Source: Verrucomicrobiota bacterium (GTDB taxonomy: Bacteria; Verrucomicrobiota; Verrucomicrobiia; Verrucomicrobiales; Verrucomicrobiaceae). From it: a stretch of 46,711 bases of DNA. The position numbers and the translations under genes were made by a program. The stretch lies in NCBI GenBank assembly GCA_026397605.1, contig JAPLUM010000752.1, forward strand, positions 1 to 46,711, in the 5' to 3' direction. Below the pieces are notes generated by a model. That model saw only the letters and a program-made list of their open reading frames with translations, ran no database searches and was not told the origin of the DNA. How positions within the stretch are numbered: position 1 is the stretch's first letter; each line of letters begins with the position of its first letter. Positions 17,692-27,319 of this stretch are shown here, in pieces.

Positions 17692-19197
17692 ATGTCCCCT
17701 CGCACCACAGGCATAGCCCTCATCGCCTACTCGCTGCTCTCCCTGGCGCAGCGGCTGGCGAGCCTGCATGTGCCTGTGCTGAAGATACCTTTCCTCGCTG
17801 GAAATCCTGTGGGATTCATCCTTGCATCCCTGCTGCTCGCGTTCGGTCTGTGGTGGGTGATCAAAGGCCGCACTGAGTGGAACATCTCGCCTTTGACGTT
17901 AAAGAAGCTCCAGCGCTTTGCCCACATCCGACGCGGCTATGTTTCCTTCATCCTCATCCTCGGACTCGCCGGCATCGCATCGCTGGACACCCTGATTGTT
18001 GGCAAGCGCGCCTTGATGGTGAGCTACCAGGGGAAGTGGAGTTTTCCTTTTGTGAAGGGTGTCATGCCTGGCAAAACCTACAGTCTGGAAAGCGATGCCG
18101 AGGCTGACTATCGCGAGCTGAAAAAGCGTTTCGAAAAAGAGGACAAGGGCGACTGGGTGCTGATGCCGCTGGTGCCCTATGACTCGGCGCTCGACACGCC
18201 GGAGGTCATCGAGACACTCGACATTCAGGACGGCAAACTGCTGCGCAATGGCAGGCCCTACAGCGGCGCGGCCTACACAGTTTTTGCCTCAGATGCTGAG
18301 ATGAAGCGCCAGGAGTTCCAGTTCCGCAATGGCGTGAAGCACGGCGACTTCCGTGGCTGGAATGAAAAGGGTGAAACCATCGAGCAGGGTGCTTTCACCA
18401 AAGGAAGCCGCACGACCTACAGTGACTTCATTGATGGCAAAGCGGCAGCCTATGAATCCCAGGCTGGCGGTGTCTGGCAGCGCCTCGTCTATCCACCCGC
18501 GCCGCCTTCGTCCACCCAGAAGCACTACCTCGGCACGAACACCACAGGCGCGGATGTGCTGGCCATGCTATATGGCGGCCTGCAGCAGGCCTTGATCGCT
18601 GCGGTGCTGTTTGTCATCGTCGTGTTCGCGGTCGGTGTCCTCATCGGTGGCACGCTGGGCTACTTCGGCGGATGGGTGGATCTGACCGGACAGCGGCTCA
18701 TCGAGATCTGGCAGGTGCTGCCCTTTTTGTTCGTCGTGATGTTCATCAGCTCGCTGCTCAATCCCACGCTCAGCGTTCTGGTGATGATCCTTGCATTGTT
18801 CGGATGGATGAAGACCACGAGCTACCTGCGCACGGCCACCTACAGGGAAAAGGAACGCGATTATGTGGCTGCCGCGCGTCTGCAAGGCGCCAGCACTCCG
18901 CGTGTGATCTTCCATCATGTGCTGCCGAACGTCATCGCCATCCTGGTGACGCTGGCCCCCTTCGAGGTGGCGCTGGTCATCACGGATCTCGCCGCGCTGG
19001 ACTTCCTCGGCTACGGCCTGCCACCAGATGTGCCAAGCTGGGGCCGCCTGCTTCATGAAGGCGTGGATAACTTCAACTACCCCTGGATCGTCAGCAGCGC
19101 GTTTGCCGCCATGAGCCTGGTGCTGGTGCTCGTCACCTTTGTGGGCGAGGCCGTGCGCGAGGCCTTTGATCCGAAAAAATTCACCACCTACCAATGA
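17692..19197 (+). CDS. Peptide ABC transporter permease, YejE-like, with MORN-like loop insert
   Basis: This is the second permease (501 residues; the E. coli relative is about 341). N-terminal helices occur around residues 4-20, 40-58 and 82-101. A large periplasmic loop (about 105-290) begins with KRALMVSYQGKWSFPFVKG, as in YejE. Within it, residues about 180-250 read like a YwqK/MORN_2 repeat (LLRNGRPYSGAAY, FRNGVKHGDFRGWNEKGE, IEQGAFTKGS). The loop ends in LGTNTTGADVLAMLYGGL, the conserved entry to the transmembrane permease domain, which carries the EAA-like loop ERDYVAAARLQGASTPRVIF. The stop overlaps the start of the binding-protein gene (ATGA at 19194). The permease assignment is firm; the MORN-like reading is by pattern and needs a profile search. 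Confidence 0.9.
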   Translation: MSPRTTGIALIAYSLLSLAQRLASLHVPVLKIPFLAGNPVGFILASLLLAFGLWWVIKGRTEWNISPLTLKKLQRFAHIRRGYVSFILILGLAGIASLDTLIVGKRALMVSYQGKWSFPFVKGVMPGKTYSLESDAEADYRELKKRFEKEDKGDWVLMPLVPYDSALDTPEVIETLDIQDGKLLRNGRPYSGAAYTVFASDAEMKRQEFQFRNGVKHGDFRGWNEKGETIEQGAFTKGSRTTYSDFIDGKAAAYESQAGGVWQRLVYPPAPPSSTQKHYLGTNTTGADVLAMLYGGLQQALIAAVLFVIVVFAVGVLIGGTLGYFGGWVDLTGQRLIEIWQVLPFLFVVMFISSLLNPTLSVLVMILALFGWMKTTSYLRTATYREKERDYVAAARLQGASTPRVIFHHVLPNVIAILVTLAPFEVALVITDLAALDFLGYGLPPDVPSWGRLLHEGVDNFNYPWIVSSAFAAMSLVLVLVTFVGEAVREAFDPKKFTTYQ

Positions 19198-21188
19198 TCG
19201 GCAAGCCACCAGTGAACAGTGAAGAACGACGTAGCACCAGCCGCGTCGCTCCATGGGCATGGCCACTCTGCGCCTTGCTCGTGTTGCTGGGCTCCTCCTG
19301 CTCAGACGATGCTGATGAACGCTTCCCGCCCTACGACAACACGGCGGAAGTCGAGGCCGAGTGGAAGGCGAACCCGCAGATCTACCAATTCAAGACCCTC
19401 GCCGACCTGCCGCCTAACCTACAGTGGGAAACAGGGGCTGATTATCCGGAGCTTGGCGATCCGGCGGCGAAGAAGGGCGGCACCTTCAACTACGACATGC
19501 CGAACTTCCCGCCCACGCTGCGCTTCATAGGGCCGGATGGCGGAAACACCTTCCGCAGCGAGCATTGGGACAACATTGAGATGTCGCTCGTGCAACTCCA
19601 TCGCAACGTGGGCAAGTGGATGCCTTGCATCGCGGAAGCGTGGGCGGTGGGGGATGACCGCAAGACGGTCTATTTTAAATTGGATCCGTCTGCGACTTAT
19701 TCCGATGGCGTGAAGGTCGAGGTCGAGGACTTCTTCATGACGCTGTACATCGCGCGTTCGAAGCACACGAAGGATCCCTACTCTTACGCTTATTCGAGGG
19801 AACACTACGCCTCGATCTCCAAATACGATGACCACACCATGTCCATCACACTGGTGGAAACGGCTCCCGATCCTGTGCTCCTCACCGGCGCTCCCCAGGA
19901 CGGTCTTGGCGGCCCCATGCCGCGCCATTTTTTCCGTGAGTTTGGCGATGACTTTCCCGCCCGCTACCAGTGGCGCAAGATGCCGACGACAGGTGCCTAC
20001 GACATTCTGCCGGAGGACATCAAGTATGGCCGCAGCATCACGCTGACCCGGGTGAAGAACTGGTGGGCCAAGGACAAAAAGTACTACCGCTATCGCTACA
20101 ATGCGGATCGCTTCGTTCACAAAATGGTGCCCAATCTGGACACAGCGTTTGAGTTGTTCCGCCAGGGCAAGATCGACCACTTCAGCTCAGCTGCGCAGAT
20201 GCTGCCGCCGAACTATTGGTATGATAAGGGTGACATCCCCGAGCTGCTGAATGGCTATATCGAGCGCTACACCTTTTATAACAGCTTCCCGCAGATCCCG
20301 CGCTGCCTCTACATCAACCAGAGCAAGCCCTTTCTCGACAACCTGGACGTCCGAACCGGCCTGCACTACGCCATGGACATCGAGAAAGTCATCGCCGTGG
20401 TGCTGCGTGGCGACCCGGTGCGGATGCAGAACAGCTGGTCAGGCTTTGGGCGCTTTATGAATCCTAATCTCCGGGCACTGCTCTATGACCCTGTGAAGGC
20501 CCAGGAGCATTTTGCAAAGGCGGGCTTCACCAAACGCAACTCCGCCGGCATCCTGGTGAATGCGGAGGGCAAGCCATTGTCCTTCACGCTCACCATCGGC
20601 ACTTATCCCGCCTACACCCAGGCGGCGCTGATCTGGAAGGAAGGCGCGCTTAAGGCCGGGCTGGACCTGAAGATTGAGTCCATTGACTTCACCCAGCTCT
20701 TTAAGAAGGCAGAGGAAAAGGAGCATGAGATCATTATGGCGGGGTTCGGGGCCACACCGCCATACCCGGAGATGTGGCAGTACTTCCACTCGATCAACGC
20801 CTATGAGATGAAGGACGGCAAAAAGGTAAAGAAGCCCAACACTTCTAATTTCACGATGACGGACAACCCGGAGCTAGACAAGCTGATTGACCAGCAGCGC
20901 AAAGCGCCCAACGATGACGAGATGCAGCGCCTGTGTTGGCAGATCCAGGAGATCACCCACAACAGTCGCTGCCAGATAACGACCTGGGAGGCACCGCTTT
21001 ACCGCTATTTTCACTGGCGCTGGCTGCGCTGGCCGAAGGATGGCAATCTGAAGCAGACACGCGAGGGCCTCGACTCTTTTGCATGGTGGATTGATGAGGG
21101 CATCAAAGCCGAGACCCTGGAGGCCATCCGCAATGGTAAGAGCTTCGGTGAAGTGTCACGTGTGTTTGATCAATACCGCCAGAAATGA
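19194..21188 (+). CDS. Extracellular peptide-binding protein (SBP_bac_5), YejA-like
   Basis: The 664-residue product is the substrate-binding subunit of the importer, family 5. It begins with an unusually long polar N-region of about 20 residues. A hydrophobic segment ([14 protein letters not shown]) follows, and its Cys could be a lipidation site, although the lipobox LGSSC is not ideal. Family features include [20 protein letters not shown], the [19 protein letters not shown] segment, [36 protein letters not shown], and [20 protein letters not shown]. The order of elements fits the YejA type more than DppA. Its start overlaps the upstream permease stop and its stop overlaps the ATPase start, which supports one co-transcribed and translationally coupled unit. 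Ligand identity is not visible. Confidence 0.92.
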   Translation: MIGKPPVNSEERRSTSRVAPWAWPLCALLVLLGSSCSDDADERFPPYDNTAEVEAEWKANPQIYQFKTLADLPPNLQWETGADYPELGDPAAKKGGTFNYDMPNFPPTLRFIGPDGGNTFRSEHWDNIEMSLVQLHRNVGKWMPCIAEAWAVGDDRKTVYFKLDPSATYSDGVKVEVEDFFMTLYIARSKHTKDPYSYAYSREHYASISKYDDHTMSITLVETAPDPVLLTGAPQDGLGGPMPRHFFREFGDDFPARYQWRKMPTTGAYDILPEDIKYGRSITLTRVKNWWAKDKKYYRYRYNADRFVHKMVPNLDTAFELFRQGKIDHFSSAAQMLPPNYWYDKGDIPELLNGYIERYTFYNSFPQIPRCLYINQSKPFLDNLDVRTGLHYAMDIEKVIAVVLRGDPVRMQNSWSGFGRFMNPNLRALLYDPVKAQEHFAKAGFTKRNSAGILVNAEGKPLSFTLTIGTYPAYTQAALIWKEGALKAGLDLKIESIDFTQLFKKAEEKEHEIIMAGFGATPPYPEMWQYFHSINAYEMKDGKKVKKPNTSNFTMTDNPELDKLIDQQRKAPNDDEMQRLCWQIQEITHNSRCQITTWEAPLYRYFHWRWLRWPKDGNLKQTREGLDSFAWWIDEGIKAETLEAIRNGKSFGEVSRVFDQYRQK

Positions 21189-22888
21189 TGAGCAACACTG
21201 CCCCCATCCTCCAAGTCAATCATCTGGTGACCGCATTTGACACCGACGCAGGCCGCATGACAGCTGTCGATGGTGTGTCCTTCGATGTGCCGCGTGGCAA
21301 GACGCTCGGCATCGTCGGTGAGTCGGGTTGTGGTAAGAGTGTGACCGCCTTCTCCATCACACGCCTGCTTCCGCAGCCGCATGGGAAGATTCTCGGCGGC
21401 AGCATCCTGTTTGAAGGCAAAGACCTCGTGACCCTGCCGCATGAGGAGATGCGCAAGCTGCGCGGCAATGACATCTCCATGATCTTCCAGGAGCCCATGA
21501 CGGCGCTCAATCCCGTGCAGACTGTCGGGAAACAACTCGCCGAAGCCATTCTACTTCATGAGCAGGCCAGCCCGGACCAAGTCCGCACTCGCTGCATCGA
21601 CATGATGAAAAAGGTGCGCATTCCCGCGCCCGAGCAACGCATCAACGAGTATCCTCACCAACTCAGCGGCGGCATGCGTCAGCGCGTGATGATCGCCATG
21701 GCGCTGATCAACACGCCGAAGCTCCTCATTGCCGATGAACCCACCACCGCACTTGATGTCACCGTGCAGGCGCAGATCCTGGAGTTGATCAAAGAGCTGC
21801 AAGTTGACCTCGGCATGAGTGTCATTCTCATCACTCATGATCTCGGTGTCATCGCTGAAGTCTGTGATGAAGTGGCCGTCATGTATGCTGGCCGCATCGT
21901 CGAGCGTGCCAGCGTTTTTGATCTTTTTAAAAATCCACGCCATGCCTACACCCAAGGTTTGCTGGAAAGCATTCCCCGTCTCGACAGTAAGCCGAAGACT
22001 CTATTGAAAGCCATTTCTGGCAATGTGCCCGGCATCGCTGACTTCAAGCCCGGCTGCCGTTTCGCCGAGCGCTCCGGTCGTGAGCATACAGAGGCTCACC
22101 TCACCACTCGTCCACCTTTCGTCGAGATCGCGCTGGGGCATTGGGTGGAAAACTGCCCCATCTGTGCTGGATTGAGCGTTGCCGTTTCTTTTTCCGCTAG
22201 TAATTTAAATCCTGAAACCCAGACCCGCTATGACCCCCCTAGCAACCGAGATGCTCAAGACACGTTTACGGATGCCCTCCGCTACCTTCGAGCAAATGAA
22301 AGCACAGGTCATTCGTCACAAAGCCGTGCGGAGCGCGAGACAGAACGCCAGCGGCAGCTCGGGCTCCTCTCCGAATGGTGCCGCGAACATGGGAAAATAG
22401 TTTCTGCGGAGACAATGGGTGAAGCCCTCGACCAAGGTGCTGAACACACCATTTATGGAGATCTCAAACGCAACCGCGCCATCAAAGTCACCTATCCTGG
22501 CCGTGCGGGCAATGACTTCAGCCGAGGGCGACTTCTCGCAGCTCATCCTACCGAGTACTTCGAGCGCTGGATCAATCACAATGAACTGTTCGGGGATGCG
22601 GCAATGTTCGAAGGTCTGATCGAAGCTGAAGACGGACACCAACTGGTGATTTCTCAGCCTTGGATCATGGGCGATGTTCCCGACCGTCAGCAAACTTGGG
22701 AGAAACTAGCCGAGATGGGCTTCGAGCCAGTTCCCAATGGACAAGATTTTTTCCGAGTGTCCGACTCACTTGCATTGCTCGATTGTCACGATGGTAATTT
22801 CATCCTCGCAGAAGATGGGCGGCTTTTGTCCATTGATGCGCATCCCATCTTTGCCGATGATTCTTTGAAACGCGCACTTTATCTCTAG
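21185..22888 (+). CDS. Peptide ABC ATPase (OppD/YejF-N-like) fused to a polyvalent-protein-type kinase domain
   Basis: The 567-residue product has two parts. Residues 1-335 are a complete ABC ATPase of the peptide-importer type: Walker A GESGCGKS (45-52), LSGGMRQRV (about 160), Walker [13 protein letters not shown] (about 180), the His-switch ITHD, and the oligopeptide C-terminal region ending NCPICAG. After a polar linker, residues about 390-567 resemble the Kinase-PolyVal domain of phage and plasmid polyvalent proteins: [28 protein letters not shown] (Lys434), [22 protein letters not shown], then LLDCHDGNF (Asp533, His535, Asn538) and LSIDAHP (Asp551). The likely kinase Lys, catalytic Asp/Asn and metal Asp are kept. 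A frame read-through is continuous with no internal stop. The ATPase call is firm; the kinase family name is from memory of its motif pattern. Confidence 0.88.
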   Translation: MMSNTAPILQVNHLVTAFDTDAGRMTAVDGVSFDVPRGKTLGIVGESGCGKSVTAFSITRLLPQPHGKILGGSILFEGKDLVTLPHEEMRKLRGNDISMIFQEPMTALNPVQTVGKQLAEAILLHEQASPDQVRTRCIDMMKKVRIPAPEQRINEYPHQLSGGMRQRVMIAMALINTPKLLIADEPTTALDVTVQAQILELIKELQVDLGMSVILITHDLGVIAEVCDEVAVMYAGRIVERASVFDLFKNPRHAYTQGLLESIPRLDSKPKTLLKAISGNVPGIADFKPGCRFAERSGREHTEAHLTTRPPFVEIALGHWVENCPICAGLSVAVSFSASNLNPETQTRYDPPSNRDAQDTFTDALRYLRANESTGHSSQSRAERETERQRQLGLLSEWCREHGKIVSAETMGEALDQGAEHTIYGDLKRNRAIKVTYPGRAGNDFSRGRLLAAHPTEYFERWINHNELFGDAAMFEGLIEAEDGHQLVISQPWIMGDVPDRQQTWEKLAEMGFEPVPNGQDFFRVSDSLALLDCHDGNFILAEDGRLLSIDAHPIFADDSLKRALYL

Positions 22889-22891
22889 CTA

Positions 22892-23866
22892 ATGCCCCTC
22901 CTCACTGTCCAAAATCTCCAGCAACACTTTCCTGTCCGTGGGGGTTTGCTCAGGCGTTCTGTGGCTTCATGCAAGGCCGTAGATGGAGTGAGTTTTTCTT
23001 TGAATGCGGGGGAAACTCTCGGGCTAGTCGGTGAGTCAGGCTGTGGCAAGACGACGCTGGGAAAGGCCATTGTGAGATTGTTAAAGCCGACATCAGGGAA
23101 GATCGAGTTTGATGGTCAAGACATCACTACTTCTAGCATCGGTGCGTTGAGACCGATGCGGCGGCATGTGCAGATGATCTTCCAAGATCCGGCTGAGTCT
23201 CTCAATCCACGCCATACGGTGCGGGATATCTTGGAAGAGCCTTTCATCATTCAGAAAATGGGGGCCAAAGAGGAGCGCCAAAAGTGGGTGCTGGAGCTTT
23301 TGGATAAGGTAGGACTTCCTTCCAGCGCGATGGATCGCTTCCCTTTCGAGTTCAGTGGTGGTCAGCGTCAGCGTATCGGCATTGCGCGCGCCATTGCTTT
23401 GAAGCCAAAGCTCATCGTGTGTGATGAGCCCGTGTCAGCGCTGGATGTGTCGGTGCAAAGTCAGGTGCTGAATCTGTTGCTGGATCTCCAGCGTGAGATG
23501 GGACTGAGTTACCTTTTTATCGCCCATGGTTTAAGTGTGGTGAAGCACATGAGTGATCGGGTCGCGGTCATGTATCTGGGCAAGATTGTCGAGCTAGCGC
23601 CTGCGGAAGAGCTTTATCAAAACCCACGCCATGCTTACACGAAGGCGCTGTTGGATGCCATTCCGGTGCCTGATCCAGCAATGCGGCGTAAGCGCGAGTT
23701 GCTGCAGGGGGACGTGCCTTCGCCCATTAATCCGCCAGCAGGCTGTGCTTTTGGGCACCGTATGAAGCATGCTCAATGGCAGGCCAGTGTGGGCATGGAT
23801 TTGTCGCTCAAAGAAGTGTCGCCAGGACACTGGGTGCAGCCTTGTCCTTGCTGCACCCAGGTGTAG
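22892..23866 (+). CDS. Peptide ABC transporter ATPase, OppF/YejF-C-like
   Basis: This is the second ATPase of the importer (324 residues, normal length). It has the Q-loop lead HFPVRGGLLRRSVASCKAVD, Walker [11 protein letters not shown] (about 47-56), the QMIFQDPAESLNPRHTV segment typical of OppF, the signature FSGGQRQRIGIARA, Walker B LIVCDEPVSALDVS, and the switch IAHGLSVVKH (His then Gly, where many relatives have His-Asp). The C-terminal oligopeptide-type extension is PSPINPPAGCAFGHRM and HWVQPCPCC. It starts 3 bases after the fused ATPase gene, completing a five-gene order permease-permease-binding protein-ATPase-ATPase. The enterobacterial YejF carries both ATPases in one chain; here they are separate. 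It converges with valS, and its last codons contain a hairpin. Confidence 0.93.
   Translation: MPLLTVQNLQQHFPVRGGLLRRSVASCKAVDGVSFSLNAGETLGLVGESGCGKTTLGKAIVRLLKPTSGKIEFDGQDITTSSIGALRPMRRHVQMIFQDPAESLNPRHTVRDILEEPFIIQKMGAKEERQKWVLELLDKVGLPSSAMDRFPFEFSGGQRQRIGIARAIALKPKLIVCDEPVSALDVSVQSQVLNLLLDLQREMGLSYLFIAHGLSVVKHMSDRVAVMYLGKIVELAPAEELYQNPRHAYTKALLDAIPVPDPAMRRKRELLQGDVPSPINPPAGCAFGHRMKHAQWQASVGMDLSLKEVSPGHWVQPCPCCTQV
23830..23860. terminator. Perfect hairpin at convergent gene ends
   Basis: CTGGGTGCAG (23830-23839) and CTGCACCCAG (23851-23860) are perfect 10-base complements around an 11-base loop. The hairpin lies in the last codons of the second peptide ATPase gene and 13 bases before the stop of convergent valS. 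It lacks a clear T-run on either strand, so it may act as a weak terminator or an mRNA 3'-end stabiliser for both genes. Confidence 0.45.
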
Positions 23867-23873
23867 ATTTGAG

Positions 23874-26549
23874 TTATCCCAGAGCGGCCATCATCTCGCG
23901 CAGCTTGGCTAGCTTTTCCTGCCAGTCGGTTTTGCGCAGTTGATGTTCATCCAGCACTTTTTGCGGGACTTTGCTGGTGAAGTTTTCATCGGCCAGTTTG
24001 GCGGTGACTTTCTCCAGCTCGGACTCGGCTTTGGTGAGCTCTTTGCCAATGCGGGCGCGCTCGGCTTCGATGTCGATCAGGCCATCTAAGGGCAGGAAGA
24101 TGGTGCCAAGCGGGGTGATGGCGCTTGGTGTGCCTTTGGTCGGCACAAAGGCGGCATCGACCTGAAGGGGATCGGCATTCAGGAGAATGCGCAGGACTTC
24201 GATCTCGTAAGCGGGTAGCTCCTGGTTCGGTTGGAGGACAAAGCGGACCTTCTTGGTGATGTTGAAGGTGCTTTTCAGGCCACGGCCCAAATTGACGGCT
24301 TCATACTTCTCGTTCGCGGTCTTTTCGTCCTCTGGAAGGATGCCGAAGTGAGCGAGTTCGTCAGCATCCAGCGGCTTCGGCCAAACGGCGAACATGATGC
24401 TCTTGCCGCCTTGGTTTTCAGGAAGGTCGGCGTTGAAGCCCATCCCGTGCCACAGCTCCTCGGTGATGAAGGGCAGGAATGGATGGAAGAGACGAAGTGT
24501 CTGGCCCAGCACAAAGTCGATAACGGCGAGCGTGTTCTCTTTGCGCTTCGCATCGCTTCCTTGAAGGACGGCTTTAGACGCCTCCACGTACCAGTCGCAA
24601 TACTCGCTCCAGAAGAAGCGGTAGAGCGTGGCGGTGGCGTCGCTGAAGCGGTATTCTTCGAGCGCGATGCTGACTTCGGTGATAGCGGTGTTGAGGCGCA
24701 GGAGGATCCATTTGTCGTCGCTGCTGAGCAGGGCGGCGCTGATTTCCGTCTCTACCTCGCCGCCTTGCATCTGGCGGAAGCGGGCGGCGTTCCAGAGCTT
24801 GGTGCAGAAGTTGCGGCCGAGCTCGACGTTCTTTTCGTCGAAGCAGATGTCCTGGCCGAGCGGAGCACTGCGCATGATGCCGAAGCGCAGAGCATCTGCG
24901 CTATAAGTGGCGATGAGGTCCAGCGGATCAGGCGAATTACCGAGTGACTTGGACATCTTGCGGCCTTGCTTGTCGCGGATGATGCCGGTGTAATAGACGT
25001 TCTTAAACGGCAGCTCGCCCATCCATTCGAAGCCCGCCATGATCATGCGGGCAACCCAGAAGAAGATGATGTCTGGACCGGTAACGAGATCGGTCGTGGG
25101 GTAAAACGCACGAAGCGTTGGAATGGTAGAGTCATGGGCTTTGTCTCCAGTCCATCCCATCGTCGCAAACGGCCACAGCCAAGAGCTAAACCACGTGTCG
25201 AGGACGTCGGGGTCTTGCTCCCAGCCTTCACCTTCTGGGGCTTCTACACCGCAGTAAGTTTCTTCGCCGCGATACCACACCGGCACACGGTGTCCCCACC
25301 AGACTTGGCGGCTGATGCACCAGTCTTGCAGGCCACCCATCCAGTGATCAAACACTTTGGCCCAGCGGTCGGGGTGGAACTTCATGGTTCCGTTAGCCAC
25401 GACTTCCTGGCTTTCTTTCACACTCGGATATTTGAGGAACCATTGCTCACTCAAACGAGGCTCGATAGGCACGTCGGCGCGTTCGGAGAAGCCGACGTTG
25501 TTCTGATGGGGTTCCTCTTTGATCATGGCGCCCATTTCGGTGAGCAGCTCGACCGCTTTCTTTCGGCCTTCAAAGCGATCCAAGCCAGCGAGGTCTTTGC
25601 CAGCAAGCTCATTCAGCACACCGTTTGGATGTAACACGTCGATGACCTCTAGGCTATGACGTTGGCCGATTTCAAAGTCAGCCTTGTCGTGAGCGGGCGT
25701 CACTTTCAATACACCTGTACCAAATTCGAAATCGACATGGTCATCCGCCACGATGCGAATCGATGCCTGATTCTCCAAAGGCAACGGACGACGAATGTGT
25801 TTACCGACGAGATCGGCATAGCGCGGATCTTTCGGATTCACAGCCACCGCTGTATCGCCAGGGATCGTCTCAGGACGCGTCGTCGCAATAGTGAGCCAAG
25901 TGCCGGGAGCTTCGACAACTTCCACTTTAAAATGATACATGAAACCTTTTTGCTGCTTCATGATGACTTCCTCGTCGCTCAGGGCGGTGAGGGAGGAGGG
26001 ACACCAGTTCACCATGCGTTTGCCACGGTAGATGAGACCCTTTTGGTAGAGATCCACGAACACGCGCATGACGCAGCGGTTGTAGTCCTCATCAAAGGTG
26101 AAGCGCTGGCGGCTCCAGTCACAGGATGAGCCGAGCTTTTTCAGCTGATCGATGATGATGTCGCCCTGTTTCTCTTTCCATTCCCAGATTTTTTCGATTA
26201 GCTTCTCACGGCCCAGATCGTCGCGGTGTTTGATGACGCCTTGTTTTTTCAGCGTCTTTTCCACCACATTTTGGGTGGCCAGACCGGCGTGGTCTGTGCC
26301 TGGCAGCCAGAGCACTTCCTTCCCAGCCATGCGGGCGCGGCGGCAAAGGATGTCCTGGATGGTGTTATTCAGCACATGGCCCATGTGCAGCACGCCCGTG
26401 ACGTTTGGCGGTGGGATGACGATGGAGTAGGCAGGGCGTGTCTCGCTGACGCGAGCGGGATCGGCCACAAAGCATTTGTCATCCAGCCAGCGCTGATACC
26501 AGCGGGCTTCCACGTCGGCTGGGGTGTAGGTCTTTTCGAGTTCGGGCAT
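23874..26549 (-). CDS. valS: Valyl-tRNA synthetase
   Basis: The enzyme attaches valine to tRNA-Val and edits mischarged threonine. The 891-residue product has the class I signatures: the HIGH motif in PPPNVTGVLHMGHVLN and KMSKS in GRKMSKSLGNSPDPLD. It also has an editing (CP1) domain with TWLTIATTRPETIPGDTAVAVNP, a VTGPDIIFFWVARMI stretch, and an anticodon-binding domain. The C-terminus is a charged coiled coil (ARIGKELTKAESELEKVTAK), as is usual for ValRS. The frame is open to a TTG at 26588, but the ATG at 26549 (MPELEKTYTPADVEARWY) matches the usual family start. It is convergent with the peptide-importer operon and is preceded by radC (51 bases) on the same strand. Confidence 0.98.
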   Translation of the reverse strand: MPELEKTYTPADVEARWYQRWLDDKCFVADPARVSETRPAYSIVIPPPNVTGVLHMGHVLNNTIQDILCRRARMAGKEVLWLPGTDHAGLATQNVVEKTLKKQGVIKHRDDLGREKLIEKIWEWKEKQGDIIIDQLKKLGSSCDWSRQRFTFDEDYNRCVMRVFVDLYQKGLIYRGKRMVNWCPSSLTALSDEEVIMKQQKGFMYHFKVEVVEAPGTWLTIATTRPETIPGDTAVAVNPKDPRYADLVGKHIRRPLPLENQASIRIVADDHVDFEFGTGVLKVTPAHDKADFEIGQRHSLEVIDVLHPNGVLNELAGKDLAGLDRFEGRKKAVELLTEMGAMIKEEPHQNNVGFSERADVPIEPRLSEQWFLKYPSVKESQEVVANGTMKFHPDRWAKVFDHWMGGLQDWCISRQVWWGHRVPVWYRGEETYCGVEAPEGEGWEQDPDVLDTWFSSWLWPFATMGWTGDKAHDSTIPTLRAFYPTTDLVTGPDIIFFWVARMIMAGFEWMGELPFKNVYYTGIIRDKQGRKMSKSLGNSPDPLDLIATYSADALRFGIMRSAPLGQDICFDEKNVELGRNFCTKLWNAARFRQMQGGEVETEISAALLSSDDKWILLRLNTAITEVSIALEEYRFSDATATLYRFFWSEYCDWYVEASKAVLQGSDAKRKENTLAVIDFVLGQTLRLFHPFLPFITEELWHGMGFNADLPENQGGKSIMFAVWPKPLDADELAHFGILPEDEKTANEKYEAVNLGRGLKSTFNITKKVRFVLQPNQELPAYEIEVLRILLNADPLQVDAAFVPTKGTPSAITPLGTIFLPLDGLIDIEAERARIGKELTKAESELEKVTAKLADENFTSKVPQKVLDEHQLRKTDWQEKLAKLREMMAALG

Positions 26550-26600
26550 AAAGGGCCGCCAAGATGGGGGAAAGCGACCGTTTTGCAAGGAATCAGGAAA

Positions 26601-27293
26601 TCAGAGTACGGCGCACTCTCGGAAACTGAAGTACGGCTGGGATCTGCCCTCTGCTGGTGTGCCGATGATCAGGTGGTCTAAAAAGACAATATTAAAGAGA
26701 TCCGCCGCATCCTTGATGCGGCGGGTGAGCCTGCGGTCGGCATCGCTAGGATCGGGGTCGCCACTGGGGTGATTATGCACCAGGATAAAGGCGTAGGCTT
26801 TATGCAGCAGCGCCTTTTGGATCACTTCACGGGGATGGGCGCTGGTTTCATTGAGCGTGCCGCGAAACAGCTCCTCATGGCGCATCAGGCAGAGACGGGT
26901 ATTCAGCAGCAGAATGCGTACCGTCTCGTGATTGAGGGACTGGAGTTCTGAGCCGATGAACTTGTAGGCCAGTTCAGGGGTGTTGAGAGGCATTTCCCGA
27001 GCTTCCTGCTGCTCAGCACGGCGACCTAGCTCAAAGGCCGCTGCAAGATGAGCCGCTTTAGCTGGTCCTAGTCCGCGCATATCCACCAGGGTAGGGGCCT
27101 CGATCCGTGACAAATTGCGCAGAGAGCCCTGATCTTTCAGCAGCCGCTGGGCTATCTGGATCGCATTTTCCCCTTTCATCCCTGTATTGATGAAAATGGC
27201 CAAAAGCTCGGCATCTGATAAGGCTCCCGCGCCTAGGCGCAGGAGTCGCTCTCGCGGACGATCTTCTTCGGGGATGTCATGGATACGAGACAT
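26601..27293 (-). CDS. radC: RadC-family JAB-domain protein
   Basis: This 230-residue protein belongs to the RadC/MPN family, named for an old DNA-repair phenotype. The actual biochemical role remains unclear and the fold is metallopeptidase-like (JAB1/MPN). Seen here: the N-terminal helix-hairpin-helix-like region (IPEEDRPRERLLRLGAGAL, SDAELLAIFINTGMKGENA), the segment MRGLGPAKAAHLAAAFELG, the metal-binding signature HNHPSGDPDPSDADRRLTRR, and the late DHLIIGT. The JAMM residues (His-x-His ... Ser ... Asp) are intact. It starts at the ATG at 27293, 26 bases after the end of the rhodanese-like gene on the same strand, and ends 51 bases before valS. Confidence 0.94.
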   Translation of the reverse strand: MSRIHDIPEEDRPRERLLRLGAGALSDAELLAIFINTGMKGENAIQIAQRLLKDQGSLRNLSRIEAPTLVDMRGLGPAKAAHLAAAFELGRRAEQQEAREMPLNTPELAYKFIGSELQSLNHETVRILLLNTRLCLMRHEELFRGTLNETSAHPREVIQKALLHKAYAFILVHNHPSGDPDPSDADRRLTRRIKDAADLFNIVFLDHLIIGTPAEGRSQPYFSFRECAVL

Positions 27294-27319
27294 GAGTGAG
27301 GGCGCAGATTAGGGTTAAT

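Noticed and set aside
18568-20180. Long minus-strand open frames opposite the YejE-like and YejA-like genes
   Set aside because: They are antisense shadows in GC-rich codons; low-complexity His/Arg/Gln composition and no family pattern, while the plus strand encodes convincing transporter subunits.
24231-25634. Plus-strand open frames of 222-238 codons opposite valS
   Set aside because: valS motifs (HMGH, KMSKS, editing domain) run through the whole region on the minus strand; the plus-strand frames have no recognisable domain.
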